DNA from: Deltaproteobacteria bacterium
GTDB lineage: Bacteria > Desulfobacterota_D > UBA1144 > Nemesobacterales > CSP1-2
Assembly (NCBI GenBank): GCA_016187835.1
Contig: JACPIY010000033.1
Span: 1 to 32,680 of the forward strand
DNA length: 32,680 nt
Reading direction: 5' to 3'
This document shows positions 16,507-25,232 of the stretch, piece after piece. The position numbers and the translations under genes were made by a program. Under the pieces are notes generated by a model. It ran no database searches, was not told the DNA's origin, and saw nothing but the letters and a program-made list of their open reading frames with translations. Position 1 is the first letter of the stretch. The number at the start of each line of letters is the position of its first letter.

Positions 16507-17355
16507 ATGCCTTATACTGCTGAAATAAACCGGACTAATCCATCATGCTTTCTATTTATGATTGACCAGTCGGGTTCCATGGCAGACCCATTTGGTGTAG
16601 GGGAATCAAATAAAAGAAAAGCTGAGGGGGTTACAGAAGCTATAAATAATCATTTACGAGAAATTGCTCTTAAATGTGCTAGGACAGATGGGGTCAGAGA
16701 CTACTTTTATATTGGGGTTATTGGTTATGGAGCCCAAGTTGGTTCTGCATTTACTGGACCACTGGCCGGGAAAGAATTGGTGCCTATAAGTGATGTCGCA
16801 AATTTGCCAGCCCGTGTCGAGGAACGCGTCAAATTTGTAGAGGATGGAGCAGGCGGGCTTGTTGACCAAAAAGTCAGAGTCCCAATCTGGTTTGATCCTA
16901 TTGCAAATGGTGGTACCCCGATGTGTCAAGCCCTTTCAATGGGTGGCAGGATTTTAAAGAAGTTTATATCGGATCATCCCGCTTGCTTCCCACCTGTGGT
17001 CATTCACTATACAGATGGCGAATCAACGGACGGCGATCCTACCGTAGCGATGCGGGAAATAGCAAATTTAAGTTCTACTGATGGTAACGTACTGCTTTTT
17101 AATTGCCATGTCTCTTCGATTCGTGCTGAGCCTATTGCATTTCCGCACTCGCATGTAGGCTTGCCTGATCAGTATGCAAGAATGCTCTTCAACGGGGCGA
17201 GTGAACTAACACCAATCATGTGTGAATTTGCGGAAAATGAATACGGCCTTAATCTACTTCCGGGTGCAAAGGGATTTACATTTAACGCTACCTTGGTTCT
17301 TGTCATCCAAGCTCTTAATATTGGTACGAGGCCTAGTCTTGCTCAATTAAGATAA
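16507..17355 (+). CDS. VWA-domain protein (YegL/TerY-like)
   Basis: 282 aa with one von Willebrand factor A domain. The metal-ion-dependent adhesion site is complete: Asp20-x-Ser22-x-Ser24 in MIDQSGSMAD, Thr at about 137 in NGGTPM, and Asp at about 169 in YTDGES. It is cytoplasmic, with no signal peptide. It has a strong AAGGAGGT (16491-16498). It is followed at 9 bp by a PP2C phosphatase and then a kinase, the same gene order and domain set as E. coli yegL-yegK-yegI and the TerY-P triads described for tellurite-type stress systems. It probably acts as a metal-dependent scaffold or target for the kinase/phosphatase pair. Confidence 0.88.
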   Translation: MPYTAEINRTNPSCFLFMIDQSGSMADPFGVGESNKRKAEGVTEAINNHLREIALKCARTDGVRDYFYIGVIGYGAQVGSAFTGPLAGKELVPISDVANLPARVEERVKFVEDGAGGLVDQKVRVPIWFDPIANGGTPMCQALSMGGRILKKFISDHPACFPPVVIHYTDGESTDGDPTVAMREIANLSSTDGNVLLFNCHVSSIRAEPIAFPHSHVGLPDQYARMLFNGASELTPIMCEFAENEYGLNLLPGAKGFTFNATLVLVIQALNIGTRPSLAQLR

Positions 17356-17364
17356 GGCGAAAAG

Positions 17365-18147
17365 ATGAAGGTCCGTGTTACCTCATACTGGTTACCTAAA
17401 GCAGGAAATACGCAAGATGAATACGAAGATGCATTCTACCCAAAACTTAGTAAAAAGCGTCAAGGGAAACAGCTGCACTTTGCAATAGCAGACGGGGCTA
17501 GTGAGAGCATGTTAAGTGGAAAATGGGCTGAGATTCTAGTCAAGAAGTTTTGTAAATTAAAAGCGTCTCGCATGGACTTTGGAGATTTTCTCGAAAAAGC
17601 ATATAAAACGTGGAATTTTTGGAAAAGGAATTATTTTGACGAAAGGGAAAAATGTAATAAACCAATTCAATGGTACGAAGAAATGGGCCTACAAGCTGGT
17701 GCTTTCTCTACTTTGCTTGGTTTAACCCTCATAGGTTTTGAGGAAAAGTCATATGGAGAATGGAAAGCAATAGCAGTCGGTGATAGTTGTCTACTCCAAG
17801 TTCGGAAGGAATGCCTAATACACAAATTCCCCATACAGAATTCATCTGACTTCAACAATCGACCTTTTCTCATTTGCAGTGATCCTGCTCGGAACAACAA
17901 AATTTTAGAGGTTTTGAAAATTACATCGGGGGATTTGCACTTTGGCGATCAACTCTACTTGATGACAGATTCTTTAGCTTGCTGGTTTTTGGAAAGATAC
18001 GAAAACGAACAAGCTCCTTGGAGTTTTCTACGTGGCTTAGATATTAATGGTACGCAAAGACCATTCGAGTTGTGGATTACTGAGTTGAGAGCAAGAAAAG
18101 AAATCCGCAATGATGATGTTACTCTGATCCGTATTGATATAAATTAG
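17365..18147 (+). CDS. PP2C-family protein phosphatase (YegK-like)
   Basis: 260 aa PP2C-type Ser/Thr phosphatase. The metal-binding motifs are recognisable: EYEDAF (about 19-24), AIADGASESM (about 41-50), a shortened FSTLLGL segment, IAVGDSCLLQ (about 133-142), MTDSLACWFL (about 201-210) and the C-terminal NDDVTLIRI. It lacks membrane segments. It lies between the VWA gene (9-bp gap) and the kinase gene (14-bp gap), so the three are one operon. It is expected to reverse phosphorylation by the neighbouring kinase. It differs from long PP2C proteins by a compact core and no sensor domain. Confidence 0.88.
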   Translation: MKVRVTSYWLPKAGNTQDEYEDAFYPKLSKKRQGKQLHFAIADGASESMLSGKWAEILVKKFCKLKASRMDFGDFLEKAYKTWNFWKRNYFDEREKCNKPIQWYEEMGLQAGAFSTLLGLTLIGFEEKSYGEWKAIAVGDSCLLQVRKECLIHKFPIQNSSDFNNRPFLICSDPARNNKILEVLKITSGDLHFGDQLYLMTDSLACWFLERYENEQAPWSFLRGLDINGTQRPFELWITELRARKEIRNDDVTLIRIDIN

Positions 18148-18161
18148 GGAGACAAAGCATT

Positions 18162-20495
18162 ATGTCTTGGCCAATGGTGTTAGATTATGAAGAGGCGATT
18201 CAAAACCCTAATTTTTGTTTTTCCGACCTTGAACTTAAAAGTGGAATTTCTGTGTTAAACCAATTAGGTCTACCTAAATCAAGTGCTGGTAGCTTTGCCC
18301 AAGTTTTCCAAATTAACTGTAATGTACGCAAATACGCAGTAAAATGTTTTACTACTAAATGCCACCCAGATCTGGAGCAACGTTATGCAATAATCAGTAA
18401 ACAGATAAAACAGACTAGACTTCCGTACATAATAAGTTTTGAGTTTATTAAACAAGGCATTAAGGTTCGAGGTCAGTGGTATCCCATCCTTAAAATGGAG
18501 TGGATCGAGGGCGAGCCACTTAACACTTATATAGAGAAAAACCTCAGTAATAAACAAGCGATACTAAACCTCGCAAAACAGTTCTATAAGTTAATTTCAG
18601 AACTTAATAATTATTCTATTGCTCATGGGGATTTGCAAGACGGCAATATTTTTATTGTTAATGAAGACATTCGCCTTATTGATTATGACGGGATGTTTGT
18701 ACCTGGTCTTGAAGGTATGCCGAGCCACGAACTTGGGCATCGAAACTATCAACATCCTCGGAGAACTGAACAAGACTTTGGTCCTTCACTGGACAACTTT
18801 TCAGCATGGGTAATCTATTTGTCTCTTGTTGTTTTCAGTATCGAGCCTAGCTTGTGGCATCGTCTTGGTGCAGGTGAGGAACATCTACTTTTTCGTAGAG
18901 AAGATTTTGAGAATCCTCATTTGTCAGAAACGCTGCGCGCTTTGGAACAAATTCGAGATAGTAAACTCAAATCGCTTGTTACATTATTTCGATCTTTCAT
19001 GTACTTAGATTTGTCTCAAATCCCTCCATTGGACGGAATGCAAGATACACAAGTTATTTCAACCCAAGTTTCCAGTGCAGCACAATCAAGCTGGCTATCT
19101 GATTACGCAAACTTTGATACTCCTACTAAAGCACCGAATATAGATGCTAGTTCCTTTGGCCAAAGTCCTTCATGGATTCTTGATTACATGGAACCCGTAT
19201 CTCCTATAAGTTTGACCACAAGCTCTAAATTACCGGAGCGAATTTCTATCGTTGTCTTTGCTATTACTGGGGTTATGTTGATCTATGCTACTATTGTAGG
19301 CTTAATAGCACCTGTAATTGGAATGTCAGCAATGAGTGGTGAATTTAGTCTGCTTGTACTTATTCTCATTCTACGATATCGGTTTTTATCCACAGTCTCG
19401 AAGAAATCTGGGTTGTTGTCTACATTAGGCGATTTACAAAAGGAGATCAAAAATATTGAGAGTGTTATAAAACAGTTGTTTAAGGATAAAAATAAACTGG
19501 ACGATAAAGAGGGACAAAAGGTTAGAGAAATAACTTCAAAGCAAAGTGAGTGCTCTCGAAGAGAAAAGAGCGAGATTGATAAAATTGAAAACGAATTACA
19601 AAGCATTCTTATAAAAATTAACTCTCAACGACAAACTTTAGGCCAAGCTGAAAGGAAGGAGATTGATAAGATCAATTTTGAGCTTCAAGGTATATTAACT
19701 AATCTAAGCTCGCAAAGACAAGCCTTAAATCAAGAAGAGACTAATGAGATTGCACAGGAACTACGCAACCTTCAGTCTCAATTTTACGCTTCTTACCTAA
19801 GTAATTATGATTTAAATAGCGCAAGCATTTCGGGAATTGGCTCAGAGTTAACGAATCGTTTGGTAGCTAAGGGAATAAGAACTGCTGCCGATATTTCTAA
19901 AGTTAACATTACACAGACAGGATATGGTCGCCATTCACATCATGTGGCTTACATCGAAGTGCCAGGTCGAGGTCGGGTTCACGTCGAGGGTATCGGACCG
20001 AAAAAAGCAAAAGCTCTGTTATCGTGGCTAAATGGAATTAAGCCTAAATTAAAGACCAATATTCCTCAATCATTACCTTCGGCCCAAGAAGCATCAATCA
20101 GATCAAAATACCGAACTCTACGTCAGACACTAGATTCTAAGGAGAATGATGCAAAGCAATATGCGAGGCAAATGGAATCTACAATCAAATCAAAATATCA
20201 AACTCAATATCAGCCACTAGATCTTCAAGAGAATAACGCTAAGCAAAGTGCTAAACAAAAGAAGGATTTAAGTCGAGCGAAATATGAGCAAGAGTTATGG
20301 GCAAAGGAGTTGAATGATATTAGAGATCATTTTGCAAAACAGAGAATTGATCTCGACGAGAAAATAAATAAAGAGAAAAAGCACATACCCGAGAAATCTT
20401 GGAAGTTAGCTAAAATACAACGAGAACTTGATGCCTATAACCAAGTTAACTTTACCACATATTTAAAAAATATTCTGTTTTTGAGCTCTAAATAG
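18162..20495 (+). CDS. Membrane-linked protein kinase with coiled coils and helix-hairpin-helix (YegI-like)
   Basis: 777 aa. The N-terminal kinase domain (about 30-290) has a glycine loop SAGSFAQVFQ, Lys61 in AVKCF, catalytic HGDLQDGN (Asp157, Asn162) and IDYDG in place of DFG (Asp174). Two hydrophobic helices lie at about 361-410, followed by long charged coiled coils (about 420-545 and 640-760). A helix-hairpin-helix-like segment contains ISGIGSELTNRLVAKGI and VEGIGPKKAKALLSWL (about 555-625). E. coli YegI combines a kinase-like domain with a helix-hairpin-helix, and its gene also neighbours a PP2C and a VWA gene. The HhH suggests DNA or nucleic-acid sensing, the membrane helices a surface-linked signal. 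A GGAG site precedes the ATG. Confidence 0.87.
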   Translation: MSWPMVLDYEEAIQNPNFCFSDLELKSGISVLNQLGLPKSSAGSFAQVFQINCNVRKYAVKCFTTKCHPDLEQRYAIISKQIKQTRLPYIISFEFIKQGIKVRGQWYPILKMEWIEGEPLNTYIEKNLSNKQAILNLAKQFYKLISELNNYSIAHGDLQDGNIFIVNEDIRLIDYDGMFVPGLEGMPSHELGHRNYQHPRRTEQDFGPSLDNFSAWVIYLSLVVFSIEPSLWHRLGAGEEHLLFRREDFENPHLSETLRALEQIRDSKLKSLVTLFRSFMYLDLSQIPPLDGMQDTQVISTQVSSAAQSSWLSDYANFDTPTKAPNIDASSFGQSPSWILDYMEPVSPISLTTSSKLPERISIVVFAITGVMLIYATIVGLIAPVIGMSAMSGEFSLLVLILILRYRFLSTVSKKSGLLSTLGDLQKEIKNIESVIKQLFKDKNKLDDKEGQKVREITSKQSECSRREKSEIDKIENELQSILIKINSQRQTLGQAERKEIDKINFELQGILTNLSSQRQALNQEETNEIAQELRNLQSQFYASYLSNYDLNSASISGIGSELTNRLVAKGIRTAADISKVNITQTGYGRHSHHVAYIEVPGRGRVHVEGIGPKKAKALLSWLNGIKPKLKTNIPQSLPSAQEASIRSKYRTLRQTLDSKENDAKQYARQMESTIKSKYQTQYQPLDLQENNAKQSAKQKKDLSRAKYEQELWAKELNDIRDHFAKQRIDLDEKINKEKKHIPEKSWKLAKIQRELDAYNQVNFTTYLKNILFLSSK

Positions 20496-20581
20496 ACCAA
20501 TTAGAATATTTTTTATAGAAGTTTTGACAACAATAGAGTGGATATAATTTAAATAATTCGTCTTCACAAGGTTGCTCCGAA

Positions 20582-20770
20582 GTGAAATTCAGCGAACTGG
20601 TAAGGCTCTTAGAACAGAATGGATTTAAGATTGTAAAGGAGAAAGGTTCGATTCGCTATTATGGAAAACCTGGATGGGACAAATTGATTCGCGTGGATTA
20701 TCATGGAGCTAAGGAAGTTCCCACAGGAACCTGTCATGCTATACTTAAGGCAGCGGGTATAAAGAAATAA
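20582..20770 (+). CDS. HicA-family toxin
   Basis: Small (62 aa) protein with the HicA dsRBD-like fold: KFSELVRLLEQNGFKIVKEKGS, RVDYHGAKEVPTGTCHAILKAAGIKK. HicA toxins are mRNA interferases. In this protein the canonical G-S-H-(H/x) motif reads KGSIRYYG, so the histidine usually called catalytic is missing; similar GSIRYY-type proteins are, from memory, common. It starts with GTG at 20582. It is followed at 21 bp by a HicB-like gene, the typical toxin-antitoxin order. Confidence 0.85.
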   Translation: MKFSELVRLLEQNGFKIVKEKGSIRYYGKPGWDKLIRVDYHGAKEVPTGTCHAILKAAGIKK

Positions 20771-20791
20771 CTAAATTAAGGAGTAAAAAAA

Positions 20792-21040
20792 ATGATTGAG
20801 TTAGAATATTCATTAATAATCGAAGCAACTGAGGAACCTGACTATTTTGGATTTTACTCACCAGATTTAGAAGGTTTTACAGGCATAGGTCATTCTGTTG
20901 AGGATTGTCTTTATAAAGCAAAGTGGGGAATGACAGAACATATAAATCTATTGAAAGAAAAAGGACTTCTTGTTCCTCCAAAGAATCCAAACCCCAAAAT
21001 CACAATCCAAAATGAGCAACCATTAGAAAAAGTTGTTTGA
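20792..21040 (+). CDS. HicB-family antitoxin
   Basis: 82 aa with the degraded RNase-H-like HicB core: an N-terminal strand YSLIIEATEEPDYFGFYSPDLEGFTGIGHSVEDCLYKAKWGMTEHINLLKEKG. It lacks a C-terminal helix-turn-helix or RHH, so autoregulation would need another factor or DNA contact by the complex. GGAG at about 20780 precedes the ATG. It should neutralise the upstream HicA-like toxin. Confidence 0.85.
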   Translation: MIELEYSLIIEATEEPDYFGFYSPDLEGFTGIGHSVEDCLYKAKWGMTEHINLLKEKGLLVPPKNPNPKITIQNEQPLEKVV

Positions 21041-21063
21041 GCCCGATGGAGGTGATTTGAAGA

Positions 21064-21384
21064 ATGAGCACTCAAACATCGAGCCCTGGCGCAATACGGA
21101 AACTGGGTTTGGAGGCTCTAGCCAAGGCTCTGGGACCCGTAGGTATGGTTCGCTTTCTTCAGCAGTTTGAGAGTGGATTAGGGGATTATACAAAGCAAAG
21201 GGAGTCGTGGCTAAAAGATATGTATACCAAAACCATTGTCAAAGAAATAAAGGACAGGCGAAAACAAAATAGCATGTTTTCACCCACTCGCCACAATCTT
21301 CCTGGCAATCCCCGCGTTTTTCTTCCCCTCCCAAATAGCACACTCAACGGCAGCGGCCATCTGACTGTCGCTGTGGGCAAATAA
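21064..21384 (+). CDS. Small hypothetical protein, 3' end running into the amine oxidase gene
   Basis: 106 aa as read. The first about 70 residues (AIRKLGLEALAKALGPVGMVRFLQQFESGLGDYTKQRESWL..IVKEIKDRR) look like a genuine conserved small protein often, from memory, near toxin-antitoxin genes; I cannot name a family. The last about 35 residues are simply the antisense of the amine oxidase C-terminus, so the original stop was probably lost when the two regions were joined near 21270-21285. A ribosome-binding site GGAGG lies 10 bp before the ATG. It ends the second cargo block. Confidence 0.65.
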   Translation: MSTQTSSPGAIRKLGLEALAKALGPVGMVRFLQQFESGLGDYTKQRESWLKDMYTKTIVKEIKDRRKQNSMFSPTRHNLPGNPRVFLPLPNSTLNGSGHLTVAVGK

Positions 21385-22788
21385 GATATTTCCAAGAGGC
21401 TTTGTTGCATAGGGACGAATCTTAGTTAATGCTCCGACAGAGGAAAGCACCATCGGATGTCCCCATTTGAAGGCCCTCACCTCCTCTATGTTTTTGGATA
21501 TTCCGGGAACCAGCATTTCCAGGTCATTAGCAATCCCATGCACCAGAATTTTGATTTGCTCATCTTCTAAAAGCAGATATCTTTTACCAATATCAAGAGA
21601 GTGATAAACAGTTAATACAGATTTGGAACGCTGGGTATTTCCTTCTATCCAATCAGCTATGATGAAATCTGTGAATGAAGCTCCATTCATCCATGTATCA
21701 TAACTCTTTCGATACGGCACACCGTTTAGGAGTATGTTCACAACTAGATACGGCTGATACCTCATGTTCCACATAGCGGCACTTTGTTCAGAAGGCAGAC
21801 CCTTCACTATGCGTTTTGCAAAATGTTTGAAGATAGCAACGATAGCGCATTTTGTGGAAACCGTTTCTACATTTCCATCTTTCACATAAGTCACCCAGAC
21901 CTCTTTCTCCCCCTTAGATTCGATATTTACGACAGTAGCGCCGGTGATGATTCTCCCTTCTCCAGCCTGGTTAATTTTTTTATCGAGAATCTCAGCGAGG
22001 GTAGCAGTGCCGCCTGGAAGCGTATAGATGGGGATGATTTCACCCGAATAGAAATTTAGCCCCCAGTAGGCAGAGACCTGATCCACAGGGCCTCCTAAAG
22101 CCGACCTGCAGTAGAGGTTCATAAACTCGACAAGCTCTGTCCCATAAGGCTTTAGATACTGGGCAAAAGAAATCCCGTCGAGCTTCAGGGCTTGAGGGTC
22201 CGTTTTTTCAACAGGAAGTGCGGGAAAAGGATCGAGGTTTTCGAGGTCGTTTTTAAACTTCATGAATCCTTTTATCGCCTTATCGCCGTAGGGAAGTCTC
22301 TTTAATCCTTCGTCCCAAATGTCTAGAACAAGTTTTTCCCCAGCAAAGATGCTGTCAACCGGCTTTGGAACTTCTTTCAAGTGTAAGCCTACTTCACCAT
22401 AAAAATCCTCAATCTCTCCTACCGGCTCAGCAAAGTAAGCAGCTCCTTCTGAATAATAAATGTCCTCCCAAGAGTTTCGCCTTGCATGTCCTCCTACCTT
22501 CTTTTCCTTTTCAATCAGGAGAAAATTCGCATCTCTTAATTCATAGGCGGCAGTAAGCCCACTTACTCCGCCTCCGATAATAACAAAATCGCATTTTTTT
22601 GAGGGCTTAGGAACAGGGAATTGTTCTCCGCCTCTAACCCTGTGCCCGATGGAGAAATCCTCCCCATCTATCACTATACGATAATCTCCTTCAGACATAA
22701 CCTCTGCAAAACTTAATCCTCCAAAAAAACTAACTCCAACCACCCCCATGACTCCTTTTATAAAATCCCTTCGATATATTCTATTCAA
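21280..22788 (-). CDS. Tat-exported flavin amine oxidase-like protein
   Basis: 502 aa flavin-dependent oxidoreductase of the monoamine oxidase/phytoene-desaturase-like superfamily. The N-terminus NRIYRRDFIKG with a following hydrophobic stretch ending in FAE is a twin-arginine signal, so the protein is folded with FAD in the cytoplasm and exported. The dinucleotide fold VIIGGGVSGLTAAYEL is at about 69-84, and a GGHARR motif follows the conserved acidic residue. The C-terminal FAD-contacting block is NILFAHSDSQMAAAVECAIWEGKKNA. Substrate unknown. Its 3' end is the one that recurs as fragments at 16269 and 12170. It has its own promoter in the divergent gap with ftsK, and its 3' end overlaps the small plus-strand ORF. 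Confidence 0.9.
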   Translation of the reverse strand: MNRIYRRDFIKGVMGVVGVSFFGGLSFAEVMSEGDYRIVIDGEDFSIGHRVRGGEQFPVPKPSKKCDFVIIGGGVSGLTAAYELRDANFLLIEKEKKVGGHARRNSWEDIYYSEGAAYFAEPVGEIEDFYGEVGLHLKEVPKPVDSIFAGEKLVLDIWDEGLKRLPYGDKAIKGFMKFKNDLENLDPFPALPVEKTDPQALKLDGISFAQYLKPYGTELVEFMNLYCRSALGGPVDQVSAYWGLNFYSGEIIPIYTLPGGTATLAEILDKKINQAGEGRIITGATVVNIESKGEKEVWVTYVKDGNVETVSTKCAIVAIFKHFAKRIVKGLPSEQSAAMWNMRYQPYLVVNILLNGVPYRKSYDTWMNGASFTDFIIADWIEGNTQRSKSVLTVYHSLDIGKRYLLLEDEQIKILVHGIANDLEMLVPGISKNIEEVRAFKWGHPMVLSSVGALTKIRPYATKPLGNILFAHSDSQMAAAVECAIWEGKKNAGIARKIVASG

Positions 22789-22839
22789 TGTTTTTCATCT
22801 CCTTTACATTAACGATAAGGATAACACCTCTTTGTTCAT

Positions 22840-22868
22840 AGTATAATTTGATCTCAAAATTTAGACAA
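22840..22868 (-). promoter_or_regulatory. Amine oxidase promoter
   Basis: On the minus strand TTGTCT (22863-22868), 17 nt and TATACT (22840-22845) form a sigma-70-type promoter, about 50 bp before the amine oxidase ATG. It overlaps no gene and lies back-to-back with the ftsK promoter. Confidence 0.6.
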
Positions 22869-22892
22869 TTTAAACAAACTTCTAACTTTTAT

Positions 22893-22921
22893 TTGACAAC
22901 TCCCTTTAACTCCGATATTTT
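22893..22921 (+). promoter_or_regulatory. ftsK promoter
   Basis: TTGACA (22893-22898), a 17-nt spacer and TATTTT (22916-22921) make a good sigma-70-type promoter. Transcription would begin about 52 nt before the ftsK ATG. Confidence 0.65.
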
Positions 22922-22979
22922 TTGTTGAAGATTAATCACTTGTTATATTGCAAATTAGAGTCATAATATTTAGGTATAA

Positions 22980-25232
22980 ATGCCTAAAAGAAGAAGCCGT
23001 CTTAGAGAAGACTCCTCGGATTTTATAGTAAGAGAAATAATCGCCGCAATACTTTTTACTGTGGGAGTCTTTACCTCCCTCAGCCTCCTATTTTATAGCT
23101 CTAAATCGGGACTGGATGTAAAAGGGACTATGGGAACAGTCGGTGTCTTTATATCTGACCTGCTTGGAGACACTTTTGGACTCTCCGCTTTGTTGATTCC
23201 TATTGTCATGTTTTACACAGCGGTAGTCGTTTTTACGAGTAAATTCGGGGGCAAACTTTATCGAAACGCAATCTCAGCTTTTATTCTTTTGTTTATGATA
23301 CCAACTATCCTTGGCTTGATTTTTGGAAAGGAAGCTTTCCTTGGATATTCCCCTCCGGGCGGCTGGATTGGAAGTTTTATCTCCACAACGCTTAGAAATA
23401 AAATCGCAGGTACTGTTGGTTCATACATTATTGTAACCATCTTTCTCGTGATGAGTCTAATAATAATGTCTAATCTTTCTCTGTACCAGATTTTAAGCTG
23501 GAGCGGAAAGGTCCTGATGCTCATTTCAGACGGAATAACTTATTTGTCAAAATCTGGTCTCAGACTGGGAGAACGAATCATAGAAGGTTCATACGACCTA
23601 TTCTCCAAACTCTCAAGGCTCGGCATTGAGGTTGCCAAACCGGCTTCAGACAAAAAGGAGGCGCCGTTTTCACCTCTTTTCCAGGAAAAACCTAAGCCAA
23701 TAGTGGAGAATAAACCTCTTCCTCAGATAGTAGTTGAGGTTCCCAGAAGAGAGATTCAATTGAAACTGATACAGCATACTACTGAGCGGGCAAATTTTAA
23801 GCTTCCCCCTGTCGATTTACTCGACCCGAGAAAAGATTCAAAAATGGAATTTGATAAGGAAGCCATTTACGAGAAAGCAAGACTTACCGAGGAAAAACTC
23901 GCCCATCTCGGAGTCTCCGGAAAAATTACCGAGATAAGACCGGGGCCAGTAATCACCATGTTTGAATATAAACCCGATCCGGGGATTAAGATCAATAAAA
24001 TTGCATCTCTTGAGAACGACCTGGCAATGGGGCTTAGCGCGCTCAGCATTAGAATAATCGCCCCTATACCTGGAAAGGATGTGATAGGAATCGAGGTCCC
24101 AAACGTAAAAAGAGAAACAGTTGTCCTTAGAGAACTTCTCGAAGATCCGGAATTCTCGAGAAGGAAATCAATTCTAACACTCGCATTAGGAAGAGATATC
24201 TCTGGAATGCCCTTTTACATGGATTTAAGAAAATCCCCACATCTAATGATTGCCGGAACTACAGGCTCAGGAAAAAGCGTTCTTCTTCATTCCGTGATTA
24301 CCAGCATGCTCTATAAAGCAAGCCCTTATGAACTAAAGTTCATCATGGTTGACCCAAAGATGCTCGAGCTATCAATTTATGAGGATATTCCCCATCTTCT
24401 TCATCCTGTAGTCACGGAACCTAAGAAGGCAGCCACAGCACTTAGTTGGGCAGTCGCCGAGATGGAGAAAAGGTACAGAACTCTCTCATACGAAGGTGTT
24501 AGGGACGTAGAGAGCTACAACAGAAATGTCGAGAAGCTCCAATCTCAAGACAAATGGCAGAAATGGCTTCCCTATATAGTCATAGTAATAGATGAGCTTG
24601 CAGATTTAATGATGGTCGCTCCGCGTGATGTTGGGGAATCTATTACCAGACTGTCTCAAAAAGCACGAGCAGCAGGGATTCATCTAATAGTTGCCACACA
24701 GCGGCCCTCAGTGGATATTGTAGCTGGACTGATCAAAGCTAATTTCCCGGCAAGAATATCGTTTCATGTTTCATCTAAAATTGACTCCCGGATAATTCTC
24801 GATGCCGGAGGAGCAGAGCGACTCTTAGGAAAGGGAGACATGCTGTTTCTACAGCCAGGAACTTCGAAGCTAACGAGAATACAATGTGGATTGATATCCG
24901 ACGGAGAAAGGGAGAGAATCACCGAGTTTTTGAAAGCCCAAGGCACTCCTGAGTATAATCAGGAAATCACAAAGATAGAAGAATCCGAGGAATCTAATGA
25001 ACTTGACGATGAAAAGGATGAATTCTACTACGAAGCATTGAGAATCATTAAAGAAACACGCCATGCATCAATTTCAATGATACAGCGAAAACTCAAAATC
25101 GGTTATAATAGAGCGGCTCGTATTGTTGAAATTATGGAGAAAGAGGGGTTAATTGGCCCCCAGGAGGTTGCAGGAAAACCAAGAGAGGTTCTCATAGGCA
25201 TGGATCAAATTAAGGAGAAACAAGGAAATTGA
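22980..25232 (+). CDS. ftsK: DNA translocase FtsK/SpoIIIE
   Basis: 750 aa. An N-terminal four-helix membrane domain (about 20-175) anchors it at the septum. A short linker (about 195-270) is followed by the alpha/beta motor with Walker A GTTGSGKS at about 426-433 and Walker B VIVIDELADLMM at about 533-544. The C-terminal winged-helix gamma domain (about 680-745, YEALRIIKETRHASISMIQRKLKIGYNRAARI) reads KOPS/SRS-type polar sequences. FtsK pumps chromosome DNA and activates dimer resolution at division. The short linker is closer to SpoIIIE or short FtsK proteins than to the E. coli form. Its stop overlaps the lolA start, so they are coupled. Confidence 0.96.
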   Translation: MPKRRSRLREDSSDFIVREIIAAILFTVGVFTSLSLLFYSSKSGLDVKGTMGTVGVFISDLLGDTFGLSALLIPIVMFYTAVVVFTSKFGGKLYRNAISAFILLFMIPTILGLIFGKEAFLGYSPPGGWIGSFISTTLRNKIAGTVGSYIIVTIFLVMSLIIMSNLSLYQILSWSGKVLMLISDGITYLSKSGLRLGERIIEGSYDLFSKLSRLGIEVAKPASDKKEAPFSPLFQEKPKPIVENKPLPQIVVEVPRREIQLKLIQHTTERANFKLPPVDLLDPRKDSKMEFDKEAIYEKARLTEEKLAHLGVSGKITEIRPGPVITMFEYKPDPGIKINKIASLENDLAMGLSALSIRIIAPIPGKDVIGIEVPNVKRETVVLRELLEDPEFSRRKSILTLALGRDISGMPFYMDLRKSPHLMIAGTTGSGKSVLLHSVITSMLYKASPYELKFIMVDPKMLELSIYEDIPHLLHPVVTEPKKAATALSWAVAEMEKRYRTLSYEGVRDVESYNRNVEKLQSQDKWQKWLPYIVIVIDELADLMMVAPRDVGESITRLSQKARAAGIHLIVATQRPSVDIVAGLIKANFPARISFHVSSKIDSRIILDAGGAERLLGKGDMLFLQPGTSKLTRIQCGLISDGERERITEFLKAQGTPEYNQEITKIEESEESNELDDEKDEFYYEALRIIKETRHASISMIQRKLKIGYNRAARIVEIMEKEGLIGPQEVAGKPREVLIGMDQIKEKQGN

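Noticed and set aside
20524-20548. Promoter for hicA (TTGACA with TATAAT)
   Set aside because: The boxes are perfect or near perfect, but the spacer is only about 13 nt, too short for a standard sigma-70 promoter.
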